The notes beneath the pieces are model-generated. The model was not told where the DNA came from, did not search any database, and saw only the letters and a list, made by a program, of their open reading frames with translations. Made by a program: the position numbers and the translations under genes. From a virus, in the IMG/VR virus record IMGVR_UViG_3300032668_000056, positions 1 through 40,601 of that record: DNA of 40,601 nt; one strand, given 5' to 3'. Shown here piece after piece: positions 30,381-36,631 of this stretch (position 1 is the stretch's first letter; every line of letters starts with the position of its first letter).

Positions 30381-30667
30381 ATCGTTGGTACTACCACGCT
30401 AAGTGCTTCAATGAAGACACTGAGATATTCTTTCCTCCTAGAGACAAAGCGTTGTATAAGCCTATTGCTGATAAGGCAAAGGCCATTTGCTTTGGTAAGG
30501 ACGGAAGACCAGAGTGCTCAGTACGAAGAGAATGTCTGCTGTCTGCTATAAAGTTAGATGAGCAACACGGAATCTTTGGCGGCATGAGCCACAGAGAAAG
30601 AAACGCTTTACAACGTAAGGCGGCTCGTAATAATATGACCATTGAAGAGTGGTTAGATAAAAACTAG
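30359..30667 (+). CDS. WhiB-family iron-sulfur regulator
   Basis: A 102-residue protein. GTG 30359 is chosen since AGGAG lies five bases upstream; GTG 30353 is too close to it. Four cysteines at 16, 44, 53 and 59 (AKCFNED, AICFGKDGRPECSVRREC) form the WhiB Fe-S ligand set, followed by the diagnostic turn GIFGGMSHRERNAL and a basic C terminus. The second and third cysteines are eight residues apart, not two as in canonical CxxC. WhiB proteins bind sigma factor region 4 and adjust transcription, and phage versions block or redirect host programs. It points to an actinobacterial host. Confidence 0.9.
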   Translation: MYKGDPLDRWYYHAKCFNEDTEIFFPPRDKALYKPIADKAKAICFGKDGRPECSVRRECLLSAIKLDEQHGIFGGMSHRERNALQRKAARNNMTIEEWLDKN

Positions 30668-30677
30668 GGGAGACTAA

Positions 30678-31535
30678 ATGGCACAGAAGCCAAAGGGCGC
30701 ACTAAAGCAGTTCTTAGATACTACTAAGAAGGAATCTAGAGTACTAGGGAAGCTAGAGCGTCACTTCCTAGCCACACCCCGCATCAAGGATCGTCGCACC
30801 GACGTCTTGCACCCATCTGAGATGGCTAAGGACAGCTGGTGTTATCGAGCCTCCTATTTTCATCTTATGGGCTTTGAGCCAGCATCAGCTAAGCGCAAGC
30901 TATCTATGCAGACTGATGGCGTATTTGAAGAAGGCCATGCCATCCACCATAAGTGGCAGAAGCGCTTTAAGAACATGAACGCTATATATGGTCTCTGGGA
31001 GTGCCGAGAGTGTGATGAGTCCTTCTGGGGCATGCCAGGAGACCATAACGGCAATCCTGACGGCGTTGTCTATAAAGAGGTCCCACTAGATTACCCACAG
31101 ATGCGTATTGCTGGCCACGCTGATGGCTGGCTGACAGAGTTCGGTGATCCACTACTACTTGAGATTAAGTCAGTTGGAGAAGGAACCATCCGCTGGGAAG
31201 ATCCATCCATGCTTTACAAGTACGATGGCGATTTCAAGAAGGTATGGGCTAACTTAGAGTCCCCATTCCAAAGCCACATTATGCAAGCTCAGATCTACAT
31301 GAAGTTGATTGAGCTAATTGGTTTCGACCAACCAGCACCTCAGGAGGCTTGTTTCATCTACGAGTCAAAGCCTACACAGGAGTACAAAGAGTTCATTATT
31401 CCTAAGAGCGACTTCGGCATAACAGAGAAGTTCGACGCAGCGCAAATGATTGTTGATGCAGTTGGCAAAGGTACCCCACCTATGTGTAATATAGGCGGTC
31501 CAGAACTATGCAGCAGTTGTAAGGAGTACAAGTGA
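30678..31535 (+). CDS. Cas4-like Fe-S PD-(D/E)XK exonuclease
   Basis: A 285-residue protein from ATG 30678 with AGGGGAG upstream. The nuclease core shows His87-x3-His region EEGHAIHHKW, Asp149 in AGHADGW, Glu162-x-Lys164 in LLEIKS and Gln204 in QAQIYM, the PD-(D/E)XK order seen in Cas4/AddB-type enzymes. Cys55 near the N terminus and Cys270, Cys278, Cys281 near the C terminus could hold a 4Fe-4S cluster, as in Cas4. An extra CRECDE pair (Cys109/112) is inserted. Phage Cas4-like exonucleases act in recombination; no CRISPR locus is seen here. The gene is coupled to the next by a GTGA overlap. Confidence 0.82.
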   Translation: MAQKPKGALKQFLDTTKKESRVLGKLERHFLATPRIKDRRTDVLHPSEMAKDSWCYRASYFHLMGFEPASAKRKLSMQTDGVFEEGHAIHHKWQKRFKNMNAIYGLWECRECDESFWGMPGDHNGNPDGVVYKEVPLDYPQMRIAGHADGWLTEFGDPLLLEIKSVGEGTIRWEDPSMLYKYDGDFKKVWANLESPFQSHIMQAQIYMKLIELIGFDQPAPQEACFIYESKPTQEYKEFIIPKSDFGITEKFDAAQMIVDAVGKGTPPMCNIGGPELCSSCKEYK

Positions 31536-32008
31536 TTACCCTCAACACAGGTGAAGCAAGTGCAGAGGCAGTTGCTAAGCTAACTATTCAAGGATACGGA
31601 GCGGCTACTACCTACAACGATAGTATTCCTAGCATCCCTGATGACCTTACAGATATTGACGACCAAGAACTAATGAAGTTATTCCAGCACTTTGTTGAGT
31701 ACAACAACTTTCTACTGCTACAGATCTCATGTGCTCGCATTGATGAAGAGGCTGCAACTAAAGTATTAGAGCGCTTCGAAGCATCGAAAATGATTGATGC
31801 AGTTAAGGGTGAAACCGTTGCTCGTACTAAAGCTAAGACAGCTTCTGACCCTGTAGGGCAAAAGCTTGATGATGAGCTAGCAGTACGCCGTAACTACCAC
31901 ACCCTGCTTAAGAGCATCCAAGATGGCGTAAATGAAAGCACCAAGGTAATCAGCCGTGAACTGTCACGCCGTACAGCGAACCCTGGGTTTACGAGCCGTA
32001 AATTCTAA
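31532..32008 (+). CDS. Helical protein of unknown function
   Basis: A 158-residue protein from GTG 31532, preceded by AAGGAG and overlapping the exonuclease TGA. It is largely helical: LMKLFQHFVEYNNFLLLQIS, TKVLERFEASKMIDAVKG, and a C-terminal basic helix NESTKVISRELSRRTANPG. No enzyme motif or cysteine cluster. It is between two nuclease genes, so a recombination accessory role is possible, but unproven. Its stop overlaps the next ATG (TAATG). Confidence 0.75.
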   Translation: MITLNTGEASAEAVAKLTIQGYGAATTYNDSIPSIPDDLTDIDDQELMKLFQHFVEYNNFLLLQISCARIDEEAATKVLERFEASKMIDAVKGETVARTKAKTASDPVGQKLDDELAVRRNYHTLLKSIQDGVNESTKVISRELSRRTANPGFTSRKF

Positions 32009-32544
32009 TGAAGGTATTTGACGGAGGTATAGATCTGTCTGAGCCTTTATATGTTGGTATAGACCAGTCGTATAGCGGGTTTGCAATAACCATGCTAAAT
32101 GGCACTGGGCACAGAACAACAGTGTTTAAGGCAGGTAAAGGTGGGATTAACCGCCTGTATGACCTTCGCCATCATCTAGTAAGTACTTTAGAGCATAAAG
32201 ATATATTGGACGTAGCCATAGAAGGCTATGCCTTTGGCTCACAGATGGCTAATATGCTTGGTGAACTAGGCGGAATGGTAAAGCTGGCCTTGTTAGACCT
32301 AGGTCCTTATTACCCACTCATAGTTCCACCAACTAGCCTTAAGAAGTATGTAACAGGCAAGGGTACAGGCGTTCCTAAGAGCCAAATGCTATTACAGGTT
32401 TACAAGGTCTGGGGGCAAGAGTTCACAGATGACAACGCGGCTGATTCGTATTCCTTAGCAAAGTTAGTGTCGGGTGAGGCTAAGTTTGCCTATCAAAAAG
32501 AGGTGTATGCTAAGCTTCAGGATCCAAAGTTTAGGGAGAGATAA
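32008..32544 (+). CDS. RuvC-like Holliday junction resolvase
   Basis: A 178-residue RNase-H-fold protein from ATG 32008, overlapping the preceding stop by one base. The acidic active-site residues are Asp19 (YVGIDQSYSG), Glu72 (VAIEGYAFG), Asp142 and Asp146 (DDNAADSYSLA), the standard RuvC order. PPTSLKKYVTGKGTGVPKSQ is the substrate-binding segment. It would cut four-way junctions produced during recombination-dependent replication. Such genes are frequent in actinophages. It is a second resolvase besides the Hjc-like protein. Confidence 0.85.
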   Translation: MKVFDGGIDLSEPLYVGIDQSYSGFAITMLNGTGHRTTVFKAGKGGINRLYDLRHHLVSTLEHKDILDVAIEGYAFGSQMANMLGELGGMVKLALLDLGPYYPLIVPPTSLKKYVTGKGTGVPKSQMLLQVYKVWGQEFTDDNAADSYSLAKLVSGEAKFAYQKEVYAKLQDPKFRER

Positions 32545-32832
32545 ATGGCCTCAAAGAAGAATTTAAAGAAGAAGATCAGTGAGCTAGAAGCTGAAGTTTA
32601 TATGGCTAGACAAATGCGTGATTCTTGGCATAGAGCAGCAGAGTTTAATAAACAGGAGATGCAAGAGTGGCGTAAGAAGTACGAGCTCTCACAGCTAACC
32701 CCAGAAGTTAAAGCAGATACTGAAGCCGCCTTTAAGCGCGGAGGCGCGTTCGTTAAACAGCAGATGATGACTGGCCTACGTTCTATGGTAGAGGCGCTAG
32801 AGATCAACCCTCCTACAGGTCAAAGCCGTTGA
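32545..32832 (+). CDS. Coiled-coil small protein
   Basis: A 95-residue protein from ATG 32545, directly after the RuvC-like stop with AGGGAGAG upstream. The first ~55 residues are a strong charged coiled coil (NLKKKISELEAEVYMARQMR, then WRKKYELSQL), with a second helix FKRGGAFVKQQMMTGLRSM. No catalytic motif. It probably oligomerises or binds a partner such as the resolvase. It overlaps the next gene by four bases (TTGA). Confidence 0.7.
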   Translation: MASKKNLKKKISELEAEVYMARQMRDSWHRAAEFNKQEMQEWRKKYELSQLTPEVKADTEAAFKRGGAFVKQQMMTGLRSMVEALEINPPTGQSR

Positions 32833-33020
32833 ATGAGTTAGACCTACCACGGCCCGAAGACGTTAACTTCGGAGGCATGAGGCGCAAAGAGCAGACAGCC
32901 TACTACCATGAGCGAGTCAGAGAATTACTAAGCCTGGTTTTAGAGTCAGATGATTTGCCCGAGAAATTTCGCCACGCATTAGAAATAATTAATGACTACA
33001 CCTTCTACCTAGGAGACTGA
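32829..33020 (+). CDS. Small helical protein, TTG start
   Basis: A 63-residue protein. The start is TTG 32829 in a TTGA overlap with the upstream TGA, as also seen at the SNF2 helicase; the out-of-frame ATG at 32833 is stopped at once. The sequence MNELDLPRPEDVNFGGMRRK, then EQTAYYHERVRELLSLVLES, is helical and mildly acidic, ending YTFYLGD. Function unknown. A Shine-Dalgarno AGGAG for the next gene lies in its last codons. Confidence 0.65.
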   Translation: MNELDLPRPEDVNFGGMRRKEQTAYYHERVRELLSLVLESDDLPEKFRHALEIINDYTFYLGD

Positions 33021-33021
33021 T

Positions 33022-33171
33022 ATGCCAGAAGAGTTTGAAGAGGACCTATTCGATGAAGACCTCTCTGAAGAGGGCATTGATTGGGAAGATGACTGGGAAG
33101 ATATGGAGCCTCTAGACGAGAGCTTATTCGAGGATGAGCTCGAGGACGAAGAGGACGATGAGGTCGATTAG
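33022..33171 (+). CDS. Extremely acidic small protein, DNA-mimic candidate
   Basis: A 49-residue protein from ATG 33022 (AGGAG seven bases before). Thirty of 49 residues are Asp or Glu and there is no Lys or Arg, with interspersed Phe, Trp and Leu (EEFEEDLFDEDLSEEGIDWE and so on). The hydrophobic residues at regular spacing suggest a folded helical surface, not only disorder. Such charge is typical of DNA-mimic proteins that block nucleases, restriction enzymes or DNA-binding regulators, but an acidic tail for SSB or polymerase contact is equally possible. It overlaps the next gene by 14 bases. Confidence 0.75.
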   Translation: MPEEFEEDLFDEDLSEEGIDWEDDWEDMEPLDESLFEDELEDEEDDEVD

Positions 33172-33376
33172 AGAGTTAAAGCCAGACTACACGGGCACCA
33201 TGGACTACGCAGAGGTCATCTGCCATGAGTGCCCTAAGTGTGAGTCTAACCTCTGGAACCTCAAGGTATCCTTTGAGGACTACAAGATAGCCACATACCT
33301 TTTGGAGATGGAATGTGCCATTTGTGGATCGTATGCCACGGCTCCAACCTTGGTGGATAAACCTAACACTCTGTGA
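33158..33376 (+). CDS. Zinc-ribbon protein (72 aa)
   Basis: I choose ATG 33158, which follows the AGAGG of the acidic gene, over ATG 33134; the 72-residue product starts MRSIRELKPDYTGTMDYAEV. A zinc ribbon is formed by Cys25/28 and Cys53/56 (CPKC and CAIC), with an additional Cys22. Its ends are polar. It resembles small zinc proteins that contact RNA polymerase or nucleic acid, but no family is recognised. Its stop lies in the first arm of the repeat cluster that follows. Confidence 0.72.
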   Translation: MRSIRELKPDYTGTMDYAEVICHECPKCESNLWNLKVSFEDYKIATYLLEMECAICGSYATAPTLVDKPNTL

Positions 33377-33410
33377 GGTTTAGGCTGAAAAACCTCACAT
33401 AAAACCTCAC
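33373..33410 (+). repeat. GTGAGGTTT repeat cluster, hairpin-forming
   Basis: GTGAGGTTT at 33373-33381 is followed by two copies of its complement, AAACCTCAC at 33390-33398 and 33402-33410, 12 bases apart. The first can pair with either, giving two alternative 9-bp hairpins. It has no T tract after the stem, so it is less likely to be a terminator. It lies just before the promoter region of the SpoVS-like gene, and is best read as an operator or attenuator-type control element. Confidence 0.75.
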
Positions 33411-33415
33411 ACTTA

Positions 33416-33456
33416 TTAGACCGTAGTACTAATCGTCTAATATATAAGAGGTCTAA
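33416..33456 (+). promoter_or_regulatory. Promoter with GTCTAA dyad before the SpoVS-like gene
   Basis: TTAGAC at 33416-33421 and TAATAT at 33438-33443 are 16 bases apart and could be -35 and -10 elements. The hexamer GTCTAA (complement of TTAGAC) occurs at 33435-33440 and again at 33451-33456, immediately before the ATG. This gives one inverted and two direct copies around the promoter, an arrangement typical of a regulator-binding site. AGAGG at 33448 is the ribosome binding site. Confidence 0.5.
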
Positions 33457-33744
33457 ATGTCTGAAGTAACCCCTGCTCCAGAGGAGCAATTCCTGCGTGT
33501 TTCAGCAGGTTCTAATCCACAGGCTGTAGCATCGGCTATCGCCCACTCAATCTATGAGACTCGCACCTGTAAAATTCGTGCGGTTGGCGCTGGTGCCGTT
33601 AATCAGGCTACTAAGGCTATTGCCATTGCCCGAGGATATACGGCCCCTAGAGGTATTGATATCGCCTATGTTCCAGGCTTTACAACCATCCAAAGCCATG
33701 ACGGCGAGATTTCAGCGATAGTTTTAACCGTTATTGTCCTGTAA
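33457..33744 (+). CDS. SpoVS-like (stage V sporulation protein S) protein
   Basis: A 95-residue protein from ATG 33457. It matches the SpoVS family closely: EEQFLRVSAGSNPQAVASAI, then KIRAVGAGAVNQATKAIAIA, RGYTAPRGIDIAYVPGFTTI and DGEISAIVLTVIVL. The G-A-G-A-x-N-Q-A-x-K-A-x-A-I-A-R-G-Y core is diagnostic. SpoVS is an Alba-like fold small protein known from sporulating bacteria and others, where it affects development and cell division. A phage copy might bind nucleic acid or alter host development. It is a stand-alone gene between a regulated promoter and a small intergenic gap. Confidence 0.9.
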   Translation: MSEVTPAPEEQFLRVSAGSNPQAVASAIAHSIYETRTCKIRAVGAGAVNQATKAIAIARGYTAPRGIDIAYVPGFTTIQSHDGEISAIVLTVIVL

Positions 33745-33747
33745 GGC

Positions 33748-33756
33748 TGATACAGT
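33748..33756 (+). promoter_or_regulatory. Possible extended -10 (TGaTACAGT)
   Basis: TG-A-TACAGT lies in the 41-base gap after the SpoVS-like gene and 30 bases before the next ATG, which has AAAGG. The pattern is similar to TGaTACACT at 38429. No -35 at normal spacing was found. It is a weak call. Confidence 0.25.
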
Positions 33757-33785
33757 TATTTAACCCCCTTTGCAAAGGAAATCAT

Positions 33786-34112
33786 ATGTCAGAGAAAGAA
33801 CCAAAGAGCGCGTTTTCAACCATGGGAACTAGCGCCTCATCAGGATTCAAGGACGCCTCAGCTGAGACCTCTAAGAACACCAAGCTAGTTAAGAAGGGCA
33901 ACGCTGCAGCAGGAGACCCATCCCGCGAAGCTAAGCCAGCACGTAAGGAAAGCCTTCGTGAGAAGCAAGGTGCACGTTACGCAATTCGCGTAAAGCTACC
34001 TGGTGGCACATCTCCAGAAGCAGGACAGACACAGGCTAATGGACGGATCATTCCTCCAGCAGTCAACCGTACAAAGCCTAACTTCTCAGATGGAATGGCT
34101 GATCACAACTAA
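33786..34112 (+). CDS. Basic, largely disordered protein
   Basis: A 108-residue protein from ATG 33786 with AAAGGA upstream. The N-terminal half is low in order and Ser/Lys/Ala-rich (KSAFSTMGTSASSGFKDASA, then KLVKKGNAAAGDPSREAKPA), and the second half has the strand-like ARYAIRVKLPGGTSPE and a Pro/Asn-rich end. No cysteines or enzyme motifs. It is followed by a terminator. It resembles the disordered basic proteins at 35544-38417 in style. Function unknown. Confidence 0.7.
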   Translation: MSEKEPKSAFSTMGTSASSGFKDASAETSKNTKLVKKGNAAAGDPSREAKPARKESLREKQGARYAIRVKLPGGTSPEAGQTQANGRIIPPAVNRTKPNFSDGMADHN

Positions 34113-34127
34113 CATCTAGTTTTACCT

Positions 34128-34157
34128 AAGGCCCCTAGCTAACGCTGGGGGCCTTTT
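34128..34157 (+). terminator. Rho-independent terminator
   Basis: An 8-bp stem AAGGCCCC / GGGGCCTT encloses a loop at 34136-34147 and is followed by TT, giving a short TTTT. It is 15 bases after the stop codon of the preceding gene. The stem is GC-rich and the T run is short but typical for phage. It ends the SpoVS-containing unit. Confidence 0.85.
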
Positions 34158-34170
34158 GCATGCCATGCAA
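34156..34170 (+). promoter_or_regulatory. 15-bp perfect palindrome, operator candidate
   Basis: TTGCATG-C-CATGCAA is a perfect inverted repeat with a single central base. It overlaps the end of the terminator's T run and ends 23 bases before the -35 of the next promoter. Its length and symmetry fit a dimeric repressor or activator site. A role for one of the small DNA-binding proteins in this genome (RHH, MerR-like, or the protein at 34258) is inference. Confidence 0.6.
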
Positions 34171-34193
34171 GATTAAAAAACAGTTTCGTGTTG

Positions 34194-34223
34194 TTGTCCA
34201 AACGTTTCAATATGTGTTATGAT
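34194..34223 (+). promoter_or_regulatory. Promoter TTGTCC-N18-TATGAT
   Basis: TTGTCC at 34194-34199 and TATGAT at 34218-34223 are 18 bases apart, in a 145-base gap with no genes. The next start is ATG 34258 with GAGGG ten bases before it. This is one of the best sigma-A-like promoters in the window and should drive the 34258-35519 pair. Confidence 0.6.
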
Positions 34224-34257
34224 TAACATGCAACTGTCCACTAGATGAGGGAAACAC

Positions 34258-34512
34258 ATGGATACAGCATTAAAAGCCGAATTCGCATCAATCCTAGCAG
34301 GGGCCAAGCGCTGTCCTGTAGGTCAGTGGTTAGACACACTAGACAAGGAAGAGCGCGAGTTCTTTGATAAAGACATTCTGCCCACTCAGACACGACGCCA
34401 AGCACTGCTGGAAAAGTTACAGGAAGTCTACAAAGTTGACTTCAGCGTATCTGCACTACGCAGCCATGGCCTCAAGATCTGTTCCTGCCATAAGACTAAG
34501 GATAAAAAATAA
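34258..34512 (+). CDS. Small Cys/His DNA-binding-like protein
   Basis: An 84-residue protein from ATG 34258 with GAGGG upstream. The sequence is helical with two cysteine/histidine points: AGAKRCPVGQWLDTLDKEER near the N terminus and VSALRSHGLKICSCHKTK at the C terminus. The layout C..h..L..L, a long helix, then a helix with SAxRxHGLKIC resembles small actinophage proteins with an HTH-like end, sometimes called small-terminase-like. I treat it as a putative regulator. It is the first gene after the palindrome and a promoter, and its stop overlaps the next ATG. Confidence 0.68.
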   Translation: MDTALKAEFASILAGAKRCPVGQWLDTLDKEEREFFDKDILPTQTRRQALLEKLQEVYKVDFSVSALRSHGLKICSCHKTKDKK

Positions 34513-35519
34513 TGCCAATAACCTCTGACGTCCGTATGGAGTTTCTTAAGCTCCTAACTTCGGATGTAGAACGACCTATTGACTTTCAACAAGTAGTGCC
34601 AAGTAGCCTAACTGTTAAGTCAGTGTCATATAAGAAAAAGACCACCGACATGAAAGTGGCTTTACTAGTCCCCGATACCCAATTTGGTTTTCGCATTGAC
34701 GAAAACGGCGTGGCTGACCCATTCCACGACGAGCGTGCCCTTGACGTATACAGCCAGATCATGGCCTATGTCCAAGAGACCTACGGCATTGACAAGATTG
34801 TAAACCTCGGCGACACAATTGATATGCCGTCAGTAAGCAAGCACCTACAAGAAACCGCGTTTCAGAATGCGTTCCAAGCATCCTTGCAGGCTGGCTACTT
34901 ATTTCTTGCAGAACAGCGTGCAGCAGCCCCTCAGGCTGAGATCGTATTCCTAGAAGGTAACCACGACTGCCGTCTTTATAAGTACTTACTTAACAATGCG
35001 CCACAGGCAGCAATGCTGAAGCGTGCTGGTGGTATTGATCGCTGGCCTGTTAATAGCCTGCCTCACCTACTACGCATGGATGAGCTTGACGTCATCTATG
35101 CAAGTGGCTACCCAGCAGGTGAATACCGCATTGTTGGAGATCTTATTGCAAAGCACGGTGATATTGCCAAGAGCAACGGGTCTACCGCAAGCCAGCACCT
35201 TAATAAGAACCATACTATTTCTACCGTTTTCGGACATACGCATCGTATGGAAATCGCCTACCACACTAGCCACCATCCAGATGGAGCCAAGCGCAGCGTA
35301 GCGTTTAGCCCAGGTTGCCTATGCCGTGTAGATGGCGCAGTCCCATCAGTAAAGGGCGGAACAACCCCTAATGAAAAGGCTGTCCAATACTGGGAGAACT
35401 GGCAGCAGGGTCTAGGCGTCTGTTTCTATACAGAAGACGGCCGTTTTGACATCAAGCCTATCCACATCCTAGATGGCTGGGCCTTCTTCGAGGGTATTGA
35501 GTTTAGAGCCTCGAACTAA
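34512..35519 (+). CDS. Metallophosphoesterase
   Basis: A 335-residue calcineurin-like phosphoesterase; ATG 34512 overlaps the upstream stop. The metal ligands follow the family order: Asp55 in LLVPDTQFGF (D-x-Q rather than the common D-x-H), Gly100-Asp101 in VNLGDTID, GNHD at 149-152, His215 in IAKHGD and GHTH at 241-244. Phage versions may act on nucleotides, phosphodiesters or cyclic nucleotides; the substrate is unknown. A role against host cyclic-nucleotide signalling is possible but only inference. It ends with a basic helix and is followed by a 24-base gap with a leaderless promoter. Confidence 0.9.
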   Translation: MPITSDVRMEFLKLLTSDVERPIDFQQVVPSSLTVKSVSYKKKTTDMKVALLVPDTQFGFRIDENGVADPFHDERALDVYSQIMAYVQETYGIDKIVNLGDTIDMPSVSKHLQETAFQNAFQASLQAGYLFLAEQRAAAPQAEIVFLEGNHDCRLYKYLLNNAPQAAMLKRAGGIDRWPVNSLPHLLRMDELDVIYASGYPAGEYRIVGDLIAKHGDIAKSNGSTASQHLNKNHTISTVFGHTHRMEIAYHTSHHPDGAKRSVAFSPGCLCRVDGAVPSVKGGTTPNEKAVQYWENWQQGLGVCFYTEDGRFDIKPIHILDGWAFFEGIEFRASN

Positions 35520-35531
35520 CAAAAGGCCACG

Positions 35532-35543
35532 TATCATAGATAC
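35532..35543 (+). promoter_or_regulatory. Leaderless promoter (TATCAT-N6-ATG)
   Basis: TATCAT at 35532-35537 is followed by six bases, AGATAC, and then ATG 35544, with no ribosome binding site close to the start. The geometry is identical to that at 24307 and 39564. It begins the orphan gene block. Confidence 0.65.
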
Positions 35544-36077
35544 ATGGCCAGTGCACACCAAAATATCCAGTCGCTCGGCGCGAACGGCATGTATGGCACC
35601 AACACCGTTTATGGTGGTGGAGGTCAAGCAGTCGCTCGCTCCGAGCTTGACTATTTACGCATTGGCATTGGTCAAGAACCAAGTGCTCAATATCCAGATG
35701 GCTACCTAGGCACAATCCGTTCACGTCGTGATGATCGTGGCCGTCCAGCAAGCGCGTCAGACAAAATGCTTGACAGTCTTAAGACACGCACTGGGCAGCG
35801 TTCATACCAACGCGGCGTTCACAAAGGTGAGCGAGTAGATCCAGGCGATTACTACTACCCATCTCGTTTAGAACCTGACCGCGGTATCAAGCGTCAGATG
35901 AAGAGCGTTCGTCAAGGCAACGTTATGATGTCTAAGAAGAACACACAGGATGTGCGTCTAACACCTGCGCCACATCTAGTTAATGATGGTAAAGCAAATA
36001 TGCGCAGCACATCTCCAGGTGAAATCAATCAGCGTCGTGTAGATCAGTTCGCACGTATGCGTCCAGGTTGGAAGTAA
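35544..36077 (+). CDS. Basic, disordered protein, first of orphan block
   Basis: A 177-residue protein from ATG 35544. It is rich in Gly, Arg, Ser and Asp with little hydrophobic core: ANGMYGTNTVYGGGGQAVAR at the start and basic stretches such as TIRSRRDDRGRPASAS later, ending RRVDQFARMRPGWK. No cysteine or enzyme motif. Such low-complexity basic proteins may be nucleic-acid-binding or minor virion components. It starts at a likely leaderless promoter and is followed three bases later by the next gene. Family not recognised. Confidence 0.72.
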   Translation: MASAHQNIQSLGANGMYGTNTVYGGGGQAVARSELDYLRIGIGQEPSAQYPDGYLGTIRSRRDDRGRPASASDKMLDSLKTRTGQRSYQRGVHKGERVDPGDYYYPSRLEPDRGIKRQMKSVRQGNVMMSKKNTQDVRLTPAPHLVNDGKANMRSTSPGEINQRRVDQFARMRPGWK

Positions 36078-36080
36078 GAC

Positions 36081-36272
36081 ATGGGCCTTTTTAGCAAACC
36101 TAGCAAACCACAGGGTCAAAGTCTGTTCAGTAGTAACCAGAACGATGAGCCTATTCGTACCCGTTTTGATGAGTTCCACGGAACACTTGCAGACATAAAA
36201 GCAACACCAAAGACAGATAAGTTTGCTCCAGACCCACGTCTAGAGTCACTCAATAGCAGGGTATTTTTCTAA
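36081..36272 (+). CDS. Small protein of orphan block (63 aa)
   Basis: A 63-residue protein from ATG 36081, three bases after the previous stop. The N terminus is Ser/Lys/Pro-rich (MGLFSKPSKPQGQSLFSSNQ), then IRTRFDEFHGTLADIKATPK. It looks flexible with one short helix. The stop overlaps the next ATG by one base (TAATG), so it is part of a coupled operon. Function unknown. Confidence 0.65.
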   Translation: MGLFSKPSKPQGQSLFSSNQNDEPIRTRFDEFHGTLADIKATPKTDKFAPDPRLESLNSRVFF

Positions 36273-36631
36273 TGCCAGACATGGCAGACGGCGTATACAG
36301 CCGTAAACCTTGGGTTTCGCCTCCTACGGCAGCCTACCCACCTCAACAATATTTAGGGCCATTTCCTAGCAATCAAGAACGCTTACTAAGCCAAGCACTA
36401 GCCTCACAGACAATGTTGGGGCCAGAGTTGCAGCAATTTGTACGTCCACCACTACCTCAGGTTGAGTTATTTCCGCCTAAATACGGGTATACCACCACAG
36501 AAATCGGTATCAGAGACATAATTGAGTTACCTGGTAGAGCCCAGAACCCTCAGCGTGTGGAGTCAGACTTCAGTCAGACACCTAACACAACTGAGTCTAC
36601 AAGTCGTAACGATCTCGGAGGTAGCATCTAA
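36272..36631 (+). CDS. Pro/Gln-rich protein of orphan block
   Basis: A 119-residue protein from ATG 36272, coupled to the gene before. It is Pro-, Gln- and aromatic-rich: SPPTAAYPPQQYLGPFPSNQ, QQFVRPPLPQVELFPPKYGY, with a Ser/Thr/Asn-rich end. It likely lacks a compact fold. Proline/glutamine stretches suggest a linker or partner-binding protein. It is coupled to the next gene by TAATG. No function recognised. Confidence 0.65.
   Translation: MPDMADGVYSRKPWVSPPTAAYPPQQYLGPFPSNQERLLSQALASQTMLGPELQQFVRPPLPQVELFPPKYGYTTTEIGIRDIIELPGRAQNPQRVESDFSQTPNTTESTSRNDLGGSI

Noticed and set aside
30678-31535. CRISPR-associated role for the Cas4-like nuclease
   Set aside because: No repeat-spacer array or other cas gene is present in the window; Cas4-like nucleases occur alone in many phages.
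33373-33410. Rho-independent terminator from the GTGAGGTTT hairpin
   Set aside because: The stem is AT-rich at its end and is not followed by a T run; the third repeat copy fits a regulatory element better.
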